From Candidatus Saccharimonadota bacterium (GTDB lineage: Bacteria; Patescibacteriota; Saccharimonadia; Saccharimonadales; Saccharimonadaceae), in NCBI GenBank assembly GCA_030529135.1, contig JAUMXO010000005.1, positions 1 through 50,508 of the forward strand: a stretch of DNA of 50,508 nt, read 5' to 3'. The notes beneath the pieces were generated by a model, which did no database searches, was not told the DNA's origin, and saw nothing but the letters and a program-made list of their open reading frames with translations. The position numbers and the translations under genes are program-made. This document shows positions 32,466 through 41,597 of this stretch, in pieces (the stretch's first letter is position 1; each line of letters opens with the position of its first letter).

Positions 32466-34547
32466 ATGGAAAAGTTTGTGGTTAAATTCAGAAAACTTAT
32501 TTTGGCACTCGCCGGTTTACTTTTGATTCCCTCTATCATTGGTTTTCTAAATACCCGCGTCAATTACGACATGCTTACCTATTTACCCGACAGTATGGAA
32601 ACCGTCAAGGGCCAAGATGAGCTTCTTAAAAGTTTCGGCAAAGGCGCCTTCGCCATGATTATTACCGAAGATTTACCAGAATCAGAACAAGCCAAGTTAG
32701 AAGATAAGTTTAGGAGCATTCCACATGTAGATACAGTCCTCGGCTATGGCACTCTAAACGAAAACGACATCCCTGCTCAGATCCTCCCTGACGAACTTTA
32801 TGACAAATTTCAGAAGGGTAACGAATCCCTAATTGCTATTTTCTTTGATACTTCTACTTCCGCCGACGAAACCATGGACGCCGTCAAAAAAATCAGAGAA
32901 GTCGCCGATAGTCACGCCTATGTCTCTGGCATGTCTGCCTTTGCCACCGACCTCAGAAAACTCTGCGAAGAAGAAGAAATCCTCTACGTCGTTATTGCTG
33001 TCGTCCTAGCACTACTTGTCATGCTGGCTCTTCTAGACAACTGGCTCGCACCAGTGCTCTTTTTGGCCAGTATCGGAGTCATGATTATTATCAACCTCGG
33101 TACCAATATTATATTCGGTGAAATTTCATATATTACCAAAGCTCTCTCTGCTATTTTGCAGCTCGCCGTTACTATGGATTATTCCATTTTCCTTTGGCAT
33201 ACTTATCGTGAACATCTAGCTAAAGACAAGGAAAAAAATTACAATCGCGCCATGGAAAAAGCCATCAAGGATGCCATGAGCTCGGTCTTCGGCGGTTCCG
33301 CCACCACCGTCGCCGGCTTCCTTGCTCTTTGCTTTATGACCTTTGGCCTCGGCAAAGATCTCGGCGTCGTCATGGCTAAGGGTGTAGTTCTTGGTGTTAT
33401 CGGTTCTGTTACTGTCCTTCCTGCGCTCATTCTCACCTTTAGTAGAGTTATTGAGAGGCTAGATCACAAAAGTATTCTTCCAGACTTTACCTGGCTTAGC
33501 CAAAAAATCGTCAAAATTTTCCCAGCCCTTCTGATCATCTTCGTGGCTATTCTTCCCCCAGCCATCATTGGTTATAAAAACGCCAATGAGAATGTTTATT
33601 ACACTATCTCAGATAGCCTTCCTCAAGATATGGAATTCGCTGTCGCCAATAAAAAACTTAGCGAAAACTTCAATATGGCCAACGTCCATATGACTCTCAC
33701 CAGTTCCAGCTTAGATCAGAACACTGTATATAATATGACTAGCGACCTGAAAAATATCGCTGGCATCAAAACCGTCTTAAACCTAGAAGAAGTCCTCGGC
33801 ACTGAAGTTCCAATGGATATTTTACCAAGTAACATCGTAGATGTTGCAAGAAGTGATAAATGGGAGCTTACCATCATGATTTCTGAATACAGAACCGCCA
33901 GCGACGAAATTGCCAACCAAATTAATGATATCAATAATACCATCAAAAAGTATGATCAAAATGCTCTGCTTGTCAGTGAGTCTTCTTCCACTCAAGATAT
34001 GATTAATCTTACTTCCGTCGACTTCCAAGTTGTAAACGCTATTTCTATTGCTGCTATATTTATTATTATTGCCATCGTTACTAAGAGTATTTCGCTTCCT
34101 GTCATCCTTATCGTAGTCATTGAAGCCGCTATTTTCATCAATCTCGGTCTCAGCTACTTCACCGGTCAAAAACTATCTTTCATCACGCCAATTTGTATCA
34201 GCACCATCCAGCTCGGTGCCACCATTGACTATGCTATTCTCATGACTACTCGTTACAAACGCGAACGCCTAGACGGCAAAAATAAAAAAGAAGCCGCCAC
34301 GATTGCTCTAAAAACTTCCATCCCATCTATTATTATTTCTGGTGCCGTCCTCTTCGCCGCCACGATTGGCGTAGGCGTATATTCACGCGCCGACATTATC
34401 AGTTCTATGTGCATGCTAATGGCACGTGGCGCTGTTATTTCCATTATCGTTGTCCCAATCTTCCTTGCACCTATGCTAATTCTAACTGATCCACTTGTAA
34501 TTAGAACTACATTAGGCATGAAAAAGTTAATAAAGGAGAAATCATAA
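32466..34547 (+). CDS. MMPL/RND-family exporter
   Basis: A 693-residue protein with the RND plan: one helix, an external domain (about 35-170), a six-helix bundle, a second external domain (about 385-520) and a second bundle. The TM4 region has TMDYSIFLWHTYREH and the equivalent TM10 region has GATIDYAILMTTRYKRE, as in the proton path of MMPL proteins. It exports an unknown lipid, peptide or envelope precursor. A leader of about 20 bases with AAAGG precedes the ATG. The next gene follows its stop codon with no gap. Confidence 0.93.
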   Translation: MEKFVVKFRKLILALAGLLLIPSIIGFLNTRVNYDMLTYLPDSMETVKGQDELLKSFGKGAFAMIITEDLPESEQAKLEDKFRSIPHVDTVLGYGTLNENDIPAQILPDELYDKFQKGNESLIAIFFDTSTSADETMDAVKKIREVADSHAYVSGMSAFATDLRKLCEEEEILYVVIAVVLALLVMLALLDNWLAPVLFLASIGVMIIINLGTNIIFGEISYITKALSAILQLAVTMDYSIFLWHTYREHLAKDKEKNYNRAMEKAIKDAMSSVFGGSATTVAGFLALCFMTFGLGKDLGVVMAKGVVLGVIGSVTVLPALILTFSRVIERLDHKSILPDFTWLSQKIVKIFPALLIIFVAILPPAIIGYKNANENVYYTISDSLPQDMEFAVANKKLSENFNMANVHMTLTSSSLDQNTVYNMTSDLKNIAGIKTVLNLEEVLGTEVPMDILPSNIVDVARSDKWELTIMISEYRTASDEIANQINDINNTIKKYDQNALLVSESSSTQDMINLTSVDFQVVNAISIAAIFIIIAIVTKSISLPVILIVVIEAAIFINLGLSYFTGQKLSFITPICISTIQLGATIDYAILMTTRYKRERLDGKNKKEAATIALKTSIPSIIISGAVLFAATIGVGVYSRADIISSMCMLMARGAVISIIVVPIFLAPMLILTDPLVIRTTLGMKKLIKEKS

Positions 34548-36065
34548 ATGAAAAAGCAAATTATTGTATCAAGCATTATTGCTGCTACTATTCTAAGTGG
34601 CACCGGTATCGCCGTTTTAAACGAAAACGCCAGTGCCGAACCAAATACTGATGGCACCCCACTTTTAGCTACCACCAATAGTCTATCCACACCAAAGTTA
34701 ATTAGCACTTCCAAAAACGAAACGGTCTATGTCATAACCGACGATAATGGTAATCCTAAATCAAAATTTATTGGCAGCACTCTTTATAAAGGCACCGAAG
34801 AATTGCCATTTAATTTCAAAGTTACTTACTATCTTGATGGTCAAGAAATTTCTGGAAAAGATCTAGCAGGAAAATCCGGCCACGTCAAAATCGTTTATAA
34901 TTATGACTCCACTGCTAAATATCAGGGTAAGTTTGTTCCATTCTTGGCCGTCACTGGTGTTACATTGGATAGCGCTAAATTTAACAACGTCAAAGTATCA
35001 AATGGCAAAATCATCAGCGAAAGCTCTAACAACTATATTATCACTGGCTATGGTCTCGCTGGCATCAATCAAGATCTTGGCGTAGATTTTCTGCCAGATA
35101 ACTTTACTATAGAAGCTGACGCTACAGATTTCAAATTAGAAAATACCTATACCGTCTTTTTAAACGATATCTTAGCTGATTTAGATACTTCTAAATTAAA
35201 TACTTTGGACGAACTTACTAGCTCAGTCTACCAACTTGAAGATGGTATTAATAAACTCGTAAACGGCGCCACCGAACTTTCAAACGGTCTTGGCACTGCC
35301 CTTGATGGCACTAAAACCCTCTTTGAAGGCTCCAAAACTCTGGCTGGTGGAATTTCAGAACTATCCACTGGTGCTACCGCTATATCAAGTGGATTAAATA
35401 CTCTTACCGAACATAACAACGACTTACGATCCGGAATCGCCACTATTATCGAAGGCATAATCAACAATCTTAATAATTCTTTGGCCGAACAAGGTATCAC
35501 TATTACTACAGCCAATTACAGTGTAGTTTTGCCTCAAGTTATCTCGAACTTTGAAAACAGCCTAACACAAATCAATGCAGCTATTTCTGCCTATTGCGGC
35601 GGAGAAAATGTTCCCGCTATATGTTTGGAACATCAAGCCACCGCAACCACCCTCGAACAAAGTATTGCCTCCCTCACTCAGAGTACTGAACTTCTTGCTG
35701 GTTTCATTAAACTCAAAGATGGCATTATCGATTACACCGATAATGTCGAACGGGCCGCTAATGGTAGCAAAGTTCTAGTCGCCGGCGCCGCCAAACTCGC
35801 CGCTGGTGCTACCGAAATCTCAAAAGGTCTTGGTAACTTAGTCGAAGGCGAAACCAAACTCTACGAAGGCTCTGTCACCCTAAAAGATGGCCTAAGTACT
35901 TTCAAAACTGTAGGTATCGATAGGCTCGTCAACTTTGCTAATAAAGATTTATCAAACTTCACCAGAAATGCTCGTAGCACCATCAATGCTGCCGCCAGCT
36001 ACAAAAATTTCGGCAACACTGATGCTAAATCTGTCAAATTTATTGTAAAAACCCCTTCTATCTAA
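34548..36065 (+). CDS. YhgE/Pip-like exported partner of the MMPL exporter
   Basis: A 505-residue protein with a signal peptide (about 1-29, ASA/EPN), an N-terminal beta domain (about 45-200, including the YhgE-like LAGKSGHVKIVYNYD), then two stretches of heptad-like LxxG repeats (about 225-285 and 395-455) that predict a long helical hairpin, as in YhgE/EsaA. Unlike full YhgE it has no C-terminal membrane domain. ATG directly follows the MMPL stop with AAAGGAG upstream, so the two form one system. In Firmicutes YhgE/Pip-type and MMPL genes often lie together; the substrate is unknown. Confidence 0.8.
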   Translation: MKKQIIVSSIIAATILSGTGIAVLNENASAEPNTDGTPLLATTNSLSTPKLISTSKNETVYVITDDNGNPKSKFIGSTLYKGTEELPFNFKVTYYLDGQEISGKDLAGKSGHVKIVYNYDSTAKYQGKFVPFLAVTGVTLDSAKFNNVKVSNGKIISESSNNYIITGYGLAGINQDLGVDFLPDNFTIEADATDFKLENTYTVFLNDILADLDTSKLNTLDELTSSVYQLEDGINKLVNGATELSNGLGTALDGTKTLFEGSKTLAGGISELSTGATAISSGLNTLTEHNNDLRSGIATIIEGIINNLNNSLAEQGITITTANYSVVLPQVISNFENSLTQINAAISAYCGGENVPAICLEHQATATTLEQSIASLTQSTELLAGFIKLKDGIIDYTDNVERAANGSKVLVAGAAKLAAGATEISKGLGNLVEGETKLYEGSVTLKDGLSTFKTVGIDRLVNFANKDLSNFTRNARSTINAAASYKNFGNTDAKSVKFIVKTPSI

Positions 36066-36086
36066 TTTGTGGTATAATTATAATGT

Positions 36087-36842
36087 ATGGCAAAGACTAA
36101 TAAAGTCGTTTCTGACTACAACGGTTACGATTACAAAAAAATCTTCTGGGAAGATGCCGATCGCGAATATGAAGATCAGGCTGACCGTATGGCTATTCGT
36201 AAACTTTTACCCAAAAGAATGGAAAAATTCGCCGACATCGGTGGTGGTTATGGTCGCCTTGCTAACGAATATTTAAAACGTGCTCACAAAATCTATCTTT
36301 TTGACTATTCGAAATCCGAACTTGCTCAAGCTAAAGAAATTTACGGCGACAAAATTGATACCAAAGCTGGCGATATTTATAAACTCCCCTTTAGAGACAA
36401 CGAGCTCGACGGTCTCATGATGGTCCGTGTCACTCACCATCTTGAGCATCTCGATACCGCTATCGAAGAATTGTATCGCGTACTAAAACCAGGTGGTGTA
36501 GCCGTCATCGAAGTAGCCAATAAGCGTACCCTTCCCAAAATGGCTCGCTATATCACGCATCGCTCTAAGGAAAATCCTTTCTCCAAAAAACCTTCCAACT
36601 ACACGGAGATCTGCGAAACTGGTTTTTACAACTACCATCCAAAATACGTAGAAGAGATCTTCAGAAGAACCGGTTTTAAACAAGAAAAAGTTCTCTCTGT
36701 TTCTAATTTCCGCAGCAAAACTTTAAAGAAAGTTTTCAAAACCAGAGGTCTCGTCAAAATGGAAAATACCGCCCAGCAAGCTTTAGCGCCAATTAGATTC
36801 GCTCCCTCAATCTATTATAAGTTGAGAAAACCAGAAAAATAG
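36087..36842 (+). CDS. Class I SAM-dependent methyltransferase
   Basis: A 251-residue UbiE/Methyltransf_11-type protein: motif I ADIGGGYGRLA (about 48), acidic YLFDYS, motif with GDIYKLPFRDNELDG, and post-motif LYRVLKPGGVAVIEV. Substrate cannot be read from the sequence; lipid or quinone-like headgroups are usual for the family, though no quinone genes are here. TATAAT (36073-36078) is 8 bases before the ATG, so a leaderless mRNA. Its stop is followed by the tRNA-Arg promoter within 3 bases. Confidence 0.88.
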   Translation: MAKTNKVVSDYNGYDYKKIFWEDADREYEDQADRMAIRKLLPKRMEKFADIGGGYGRLANEYLKRAHKIYLFDYSKSELAQAKEIYGDKIDTKAGDIYKLPFRDNELDGLMMVRVTHHLEHLDTAIEELYRVLKPGGVAVIEVANKRTLPKMARYITHRSKENPFSKKPSNYTEICETGFYNYHPKYVEEIFRRTGFKQEKVLSVSNFRSKTLKKVFKTRGLVKMENTAQQALAPIRFAPSIYYKLRKPEK

Positions 36843-36859
36843 TGTATAATATATAGTAC

Positions 36860-36934
36860 GGGGCAGTCGTTCAACGGATAGGACATATCCCCTCTAAGGA
36901 TACAATGCTGGTTCGATTCCAACCTGCCCTACCA
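36860..36934 (+). tRNA. tRNA-Arg(UCU), with two irregular positions
   Basis: A 75-nt cloverleaf: GGGGCAG/CUGCCCU, anticodon stem UAUCC/GGAUA with loop CCUCUAA (anticodon UCU), encoded CCA. Position 33 is C instead of the near-universal U, and the T stem GCUGG/CCAAC has one C-A mismatch. TATAAT at 36845-36850. A hairpin with T-arm-like sequence follows directly. Confidence 0.85.
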
Positions 36935-36937
36935 TAC

Positions 36938-36989
36938 AGGTTCGAATGGAGCGAGCGAACAGCTCGCGACATCATTTTCTGTCGATCCT
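36938..36989 (+). repeat. Hairpin with T-arm-like sequence after tRNA-Arg(UCU)
   Basis: The outer stem pairs AGGTTCGA (36938-36945) with TCGATCCT (36982-36989) with one mismatch; the inner stem pairs GCGAGC (36951-36956) with GCTCGC (36962-36967). GGTTCGA matches the tRNA T arm. No T run follows, so it is not a standard terminator. It resembles the hairpins after tRNA-Ser, tRNA-Ile and tRNA-Met. Confidence 0.6.
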
Positions 36990-37012
36990 ACTATAACACT
37001 AATTCTTTGTTT

Positions 37013-38773
37013 TTATATTACCCTGGAGATTTCAGACAAAGTTGTTTCACCCCGGAGTGCCGCTAGCACTCCTTTTTGTTCCAAGGTCAACATTCCATTC
37101 TTTTTTGCTTCTTTTTCAATTGCATCTGTATTTACGTCAGCTACATCACCACGAATAAATGCCTGAATATTTTCGGAAACCACCAATTGTTCCATGATTA
37201 CCGTCCGTCCACTATAGCCAAATGGTTCTTTATCCGTTGGTACTGGATCATACAATGTGATATCGCCAGACTCAATATCATCCGGCTCTATATCAAAATA
37301 CGCCTCTTTAGCTAAAGCCTTATCCAACTTAGTTGCTTTCATTGTGTCATCTGTATATATTGGAGCACTCTTATCTTCAGCATCGTCAAGCATATCAAAA
37401 TCAATTCCTTTTATCCCTTTCAACCATTTCTTGTCTACACCAGCAAGCACACCCTTAATATATTTTGCTTCAGCCTCAGTAGCTTTACGAGCCTTCTTAG
37501 ACTTAGACAACCTTCTTACTAACCTCTGTGCTACCACCAATCTAATGGAGCTCGAAAAAATTGGGTTTACGCCAATTAAATCAATCATCCTACTAAACGC
37601 CGCACTGGTAGAATTTGCGTGGAAGGATGAAAGCACTAAGTGACCAGTAATAGAAGCCTGGATAGCAGTTTTCGCCGTATCAGCATCACGAATCTCGCCC
37701 ACCATTACTACATCTGGATCTAGACGTAGCACCGAACGAAGACCTTCAGCAAAAGAACCACCATCATTCGTATGAATTGGAATCTGAGAAATACCTGTAA
37801 TGCCATACTCGATTGGATCCTCAAGCGTAATAATTTTCCTATCCGTACTATTAAGCGCATTCAACATTGAATAAAGTGTAGTAGATTTACCCGAACCAGT
37901 AGGACCTACCATCAGCACTAGCCCCCTCGGATGTGAAATCACCTCATTAATCTCTGCAAGTTCACTCTGCGATAAACCAAGTAATTTCAAATTAAGAAGC
38001 GACTCGTCGAAATTGAAAAGCCTAAGCACAGCATCTTGCCCATACATCGTCGGAATCGTCTCTACACGAATATTAAGAAGATGCGTAGCTCCATTCACAG
38101 TAATATCTTTCTGCATATGCCCAGACTGTGGTTTGTTAGAGGCAGTCGAAACATCTGCTCTAGAAGATAGCTCCCCCATTAAAATTCGATATCTTTCTCT
38201 ATCAATTATTGCTACTGGATGAAGAAGCCCATCTACACGCATCCGAATCCTAATTTCGTTACGCAAATTCTCAATGTGAATATCCGATGCCCCCAACTTA
38301 TCTGCCTGATCAATCAAATAATCAAACACTTGTTCGGTAGATACTCCTGCCAACGTCTTGGATACTGACTCAATCGTCTTAGAGTCACCCTCACCACCAA
38401 TTTTGATATCATCATATTTTACTTCTTTTGGTGGATCATATCTAAGCATCAGGACTTTGTACGCCGACCCAGAAATTAAGAAAAAGTCTGCCCTCTCACC
38501 ATGATCCAGATAGTCTTGTCTCATTTTGTCAATCACAGACTTTGGCGTTTGACTTGTTACCATAAACTGAAAGTGCTGGTCACCACCACCTTTAGACAAA
38601 GGCAGGATAAAATCATTGTGCATCTGTTTTATTGTCACTAAATCTTTTAGTAGAGGCACTGTTTCTTCAAAATCTCGTGCATCTAGATAAGGCAAGCCAA
38701 GTATTTTCGAACGCTCACGAGTAGCCTTTTCCTCGTTATCACGCCTCTTTTGTTGTATTTCCCTTTCATCCAT
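37013..38773 (-). CDS. pilB: Type IV pilus extension ATPase PilB
   Basis: A 586-residue GspE/PilB ATPase: N1 domain (about 1-135), N2 with DQADKLGASDIHIE, Walker A GPTGSGKST (about 290-298), Asp box ITLEDPIEYG, Walker B LDPDVVMVGEIRDADTA, His box TGHLVLSSFHAN. The zinc tetracysteine motif of most PilB/GspE proteins is absent; its place (after QRLVRRLSKS) holds a Lys-rich insert of about 90 residues. It powers assembly of pili whose minor pilins are at 8907-12147; no PilC, PilM or PilT lies next to it. An extended -10 (TGGTATAAT, hexamer 38780-38785) is 6 bases before ATG. Confidence 0.95.
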   Translation of the reverse strand: MDEREIQQKRRDNEEKATRERSKILGLPYLDARDFEETVPLLKDLVTIKQMHNDFILPLSKGGGDQHFQFMVTSQTPKSVIDKMRQDYLDHGERADFFLISGSAYKVLMLRYDPPKEVKYDDIKIGGEGDSKTIESVSKTLAGVSTEQVFDYLIDQADKLGASDIHIENLRNEIRIRMRVDGLLHPVAIIDRERYRILMGELSSRADVSTASNKPQSGHMQKDITVNGATHLLNIRVETIPTMYGQDAVLRLFNFDESLLNLKLLGLSQSELAEINEVISHPRGLVLMVGPTGSGKSTTLYSMLNALNSTDRKIITLEDPIEYGITGISQIPIHTNDGGSFAEGLRSVLRLDPDVVMVGEIRDADTAKTAIQASITGHLVLSSFHANSTSAAFSRMIDLIGVNPIFSSSIRLVVAQRLVRRLSKSKKARKATEAEAKYIKGVLAGVDKKWLKGIKGIDFDMLDDAEDKSAPIYTDDTMKATKLDKALAKEAYFDIEPDDIESGDITLYDPVPTDKEPFGYSGRTVIMEQLVVSENIQAFIRGDVADVNTDAIEKEAKKNGMLTLEQKGVLAALRGETTLSEISRVI

Positions 38774-38813
38774 AAAACAATTATACCATAAGCTCTAGAA
38801 AATCAAAACACCG

Positions 38814-39911
38814 CTAGAGCAAATCGGTATCAAGTATTATATATACCGCATAATCTGGATAACGCTTTTTTATTTTTCGTCGGATTTCTTTAGTTTTCTC
38901 CTCCGCTTCTCTCTCATTAAAATCAAATATCAAATCGAATGTCAACACTTTATATTCCTCATCTAGATAAAATCCATGCATTTGTTTTATAGTAGGATAG
39001 TCTTTTAAAGTTTCTTCCACAAAAGAACGCATTTTTTTAGCCAACCCGCTATCGTTTGCTGCATACACTCCAATTGTTAAAATCACTCCACATTTTTCGA
39101 AAACTTTTATTTCTATTTGTCTAGATAAATGATGGATCTCTTTCGTGCGAAGCTCATCAGCCACTTGAATGTGTGCTGTTGCGATTTTCTTATTTGGTCC
39201 ATAATTATGCAATGCCAAATCGTACACCCCTTGCACATCATCAAAACTATCAATCGTCTTCTTGAGTTTTAGTCTCAGTTCTGCATCCGTTTCTGTACCA
39301 ATCAAATCATTCACTGCATCAATCAATATTTCAATTGCCGTCTTAATTATCGCTATTGCAATAATCACGCCAATATAACCCTCCAAACTCACGTGCCAAA
39401 AAAAGCTAATCAATGCCCCTATTAGCACCGAAAGCGACAAAGCTGCATCCGAAATTGCATCAATTCCACTAGCCCTAAGGCTCCCAGAGTTCAATTTCTC
39501 ACCTTTATTCTTGACGTAACGACCAAAGAAAAATTTTACAATTACAGCAATGCCCACAATCACTAAACTAATTACCGAATAATCCGCCTCTTCTGGCGTG
39601 ATAATTTTTTCTATCGATTCTTTAAAAGCAACTAGACCGGCCGCTAGCACGATAATTGCTACAACCAGTGCTGAAAAATACTCAATTCTACCATAGCCAA
39701 AAGGATGTTTTGCATCTGGCCTTTTTTGCGACAACCTCACCCCAATAATTGTCACCACCGAAGACATTGCGTCGGTCAAATTATTTACAGCATCAAGCAC
39801 AATCGAAATTGACCCTGCAATCAACCCAACTGTCGCTTTAAAGCCCACCAAAATCAGATTTACGATCACTCCGAAGATGCTGACTTTTATGATTTCTTTT
39901 TCTCTCTTCAT
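38814..39911 (-). CDS. Cation diffusion facilitator, possibly manganese type
   Basis: A 365-residue CDF protein: six helices in the first 210 residues (LDAVNNLTDAMSSV in TM2, GIDAISDAALSL in TM5) followed by two cytosolic regulatory domains instead of the usual one. Zinc exporters have DxxxD in TM2 and HxxxD in TM5; here the sites read NxxxD and DxxxD, a combination known for manganese exporters. It removes metal in exchange for protons. ATG follows the pyrG stop by two bases, so it is co-transcribed with pyrG. Confidence 0.87.
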   Translation of the reverse strand: MKREKEIIKVSIFGVIVNLILVGFKATVGLIAGSISIVLDAVNNLTDAMSSVVTIIGVRLSQKRPDAKHPFGYGRIEYFSALVVAIIVLAAGLVAFKESIEKIITPEEADYSVISLVIVGIAVIVKFFFGRYVKNKGEKLNSGSLRASGIDAISDAALSLSVLIGALISFFWHVSLEGYIGVIIAIAIIKTAIEILIDAVNDLIGTETDAELRLKLKKTIDSFDDVQGVYDLALHNYGPNKKIATAHIQVADELRTKEIHHLSRQIEIKVFEKCGVILTIGVYAANDSGLAKKMRSFVEETLKDYPTIKQMHGFYLDEEYKVLTFDLIFDFNEREAEEKTKEIRRKIKKRYPDYAVYIILDTDLL

Positions 39912-39913
39912 TA

Positions 39914-41557
39914 CTACTTCTTGATTCTTTTAATAAAATGATAAAACAACGGATGCACTGCTAAAGGCCTTGATTTAAATTCCGGATGCGCTTGTGTCGC
40001 TACAAAGAAATCACAGCCCGGAGCCTCTACAAATTCCACTAATTTCCCATTTGGAGAAGTTCCTGAGACTTCCACTCCACCTTTTTTGATTTCTGGCAAA
40101 AATTTCTGATTCACTTCATAACGATGTCGATGTCTTTCAACTACTTTCACGTCGCCACTTTTTAGAACCTCTGTACCATAAACATAGTCACCATTTTCAA
40201 AGTCTTCACGATAAAGTTCCGCTGTCAAAGTCTTCTTTCTAAGCTTCGCCGGATAATCTCCTAACCGCATAGTTCCGCCAGTTGATTCCTTGCCTCTTTG
40301 ATCTTCCATAATATAAATTACATTATTATTTGCCTCAGCACCAAATTCCTCAGAATTTGCTTTTTTCACACCACCACGCCTAGCAGCCGCAATGCAAGCC
40401 ACCTGCAATCCTAAACAAAGCCCAAGATATGGTAAATTATTTTCTAATGCATACTCCGCCGCTTTAATTTTTCCTTCCACTCCACGTACCCCGAACCCTC
40501 CAGGTACTACAATCCCGTCCAGTCCACTCAACATCTTCTCTGCCGAATTCTCTTCCAAATCTTCTGCATTAACCCATTTGAGTTCCAAATTTACTTTATT
40601 ATATGCTGCCGCCGCCTTTAAAGCTTCTGTCACACAAATATAAGTGTCTTCATTTCCCACATATTTCGCCACTAAGCCCACCTTTATGGTCTGACCAAAA
40701 TCCGTCGCTCTCAAAACCGAGAAATCCTTCCATTTAGTCATATCTGGCTCTTTTGTGTCGCCTACAAAATCATTCAAAATATCCAAAACTCCAGATTTCA
40801 AAACATTAAACGGTACGTCGTAAACTGAATTAATATCTGGTAAATTTACCACCGCATCACCTGAAATTCCCGAAAATGCCGCAATTTTTTCGCAGATTGC
40901 TCTCGGCGCAGGCTTTTCCGTCCTGACGCAGACAATATCCGGAATAATACCAAAACCACGCAAATCCTTTAAAGCATTTTGAGCCGGCTTCGTTTTTAAT
41001 TCTTTAGACGTATTAATCCATGGCACATACACCACTGAGAGATATAGACAATTTTTCCTGCCCACCTTATTAGCAAAAAGCCGAATTGCTTCAATAAATG
41101 GCAAGCCTTCATAATCACCCACCGTTCCACCAATCTCTACAATATGGACGTCACTATCTTTCGAAGCTAGAGCAATTTTCTCCTGCACCAAATCCGTGAA
41201 GTGTGGCACTAATTGCACTGTTTTCCCATGAAACCCACCAGCTCGTTCTCTTTCAATTAACTCTTTATAAATCGAACCGGACAATGTAATGGAATATTTC
41301 GAAGTCTCAAAATCTAGAAATCTTTCATAGTGCCCGAGATCCAAATCCGTTTCTACTCCATCATGTGTCACAAAACATTCCCCATGCTCCACCGGATTTA
41401 AAAGCCCCGCATCCACATTCAAATACGGATCACATTTTTGCATTGTTACATTATAGCCTTTGGCTTTCAAAATCGCGCCCATCGAAGCCGCCGTGATTCC
41501 TTTTCCCACACCAGAAAGTACGCCACCAGTCACAAAAATATATTTACACCTCTTCAT
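39914..41557 (-). CDS. pyrG: CTP synthase
   Basis: At 547 residues it is full length. Synthetase domain with FVTGGVLSGVGKG and GGTVGDYEGLPF, glutaminase domain (about 300-547) with the nucleophile in LGLCLGLQ and the His-Glu pair in QAHPEFKSRP. It makes CTP from UTP and glutamine. The usual H-E-Y-L-D linker differs (HRHRYEVNQKF). TATAAT (41566-41571) is 8 bases before ATG. The metal exporter follows at two bases. Confidence 0.97.
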   Translation of the reverse strand: MKRCKYIFVTGGVLSGVGKGITAASMGAILKAKGYNVTMQKCDPYLNVDAGLLNPVEHGECFVTHDGVETDLDLGHYERFLDFETSKYSITLSGSIYKELIERERAGGFHGKTVQLVPHFTDLVQEKIALASKDSDVHIVEIGGTVGDYEGLPFIEAIRLFANKVGRKNCLYLSVVYVPWINTSKELKTKPAQNALKDLRGFGIIPDIVCVRTEKPAPRAICEKIAAFSGISGDAVVNLPDINSVYDVPFNVLKSGVLDILNDFVGDTKEPDMTKWKDFSVLRATDFGQTIKVGLVAKYVGNEDTYICVTEALKAAAAYNKVNLELKWVNAEDLEENSAEKMLSGLDGIVVPGGFGVRGVEGKIKAAEYALENNLPYLGLCLGLQVACIAAARRGGVKKANSEEFGAEANNNVIYIMEDQRGKESTGGTMRLGDYPAKLRKKTLTAELYREDFENGDYVYGTEVLKSGDVKVVERHRHRYEVNQKFLPEIKKGGVEVSGTSPNGKLVEFVEAPGCDFFVATQAHPEFKSRPLAVHPLFYHFIKRIKK

Positions 41558-41573
41558 ATGTTTTCATTATATC

Positions 41574-41593
41574 AAAAAACGCCAAAAATGGCG
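41574..41593 (-). terminator. Terminator of tRNA-Ser and its repeat
   Basis: On the minus strand CGCCA-TTTT-TGGCG is followed by six T. The tRNA-derived hairpin lies between this and the tRNA, so both are in one transcript. Confidence 0.85.
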
Positions 41594-41597
41594 ACTA

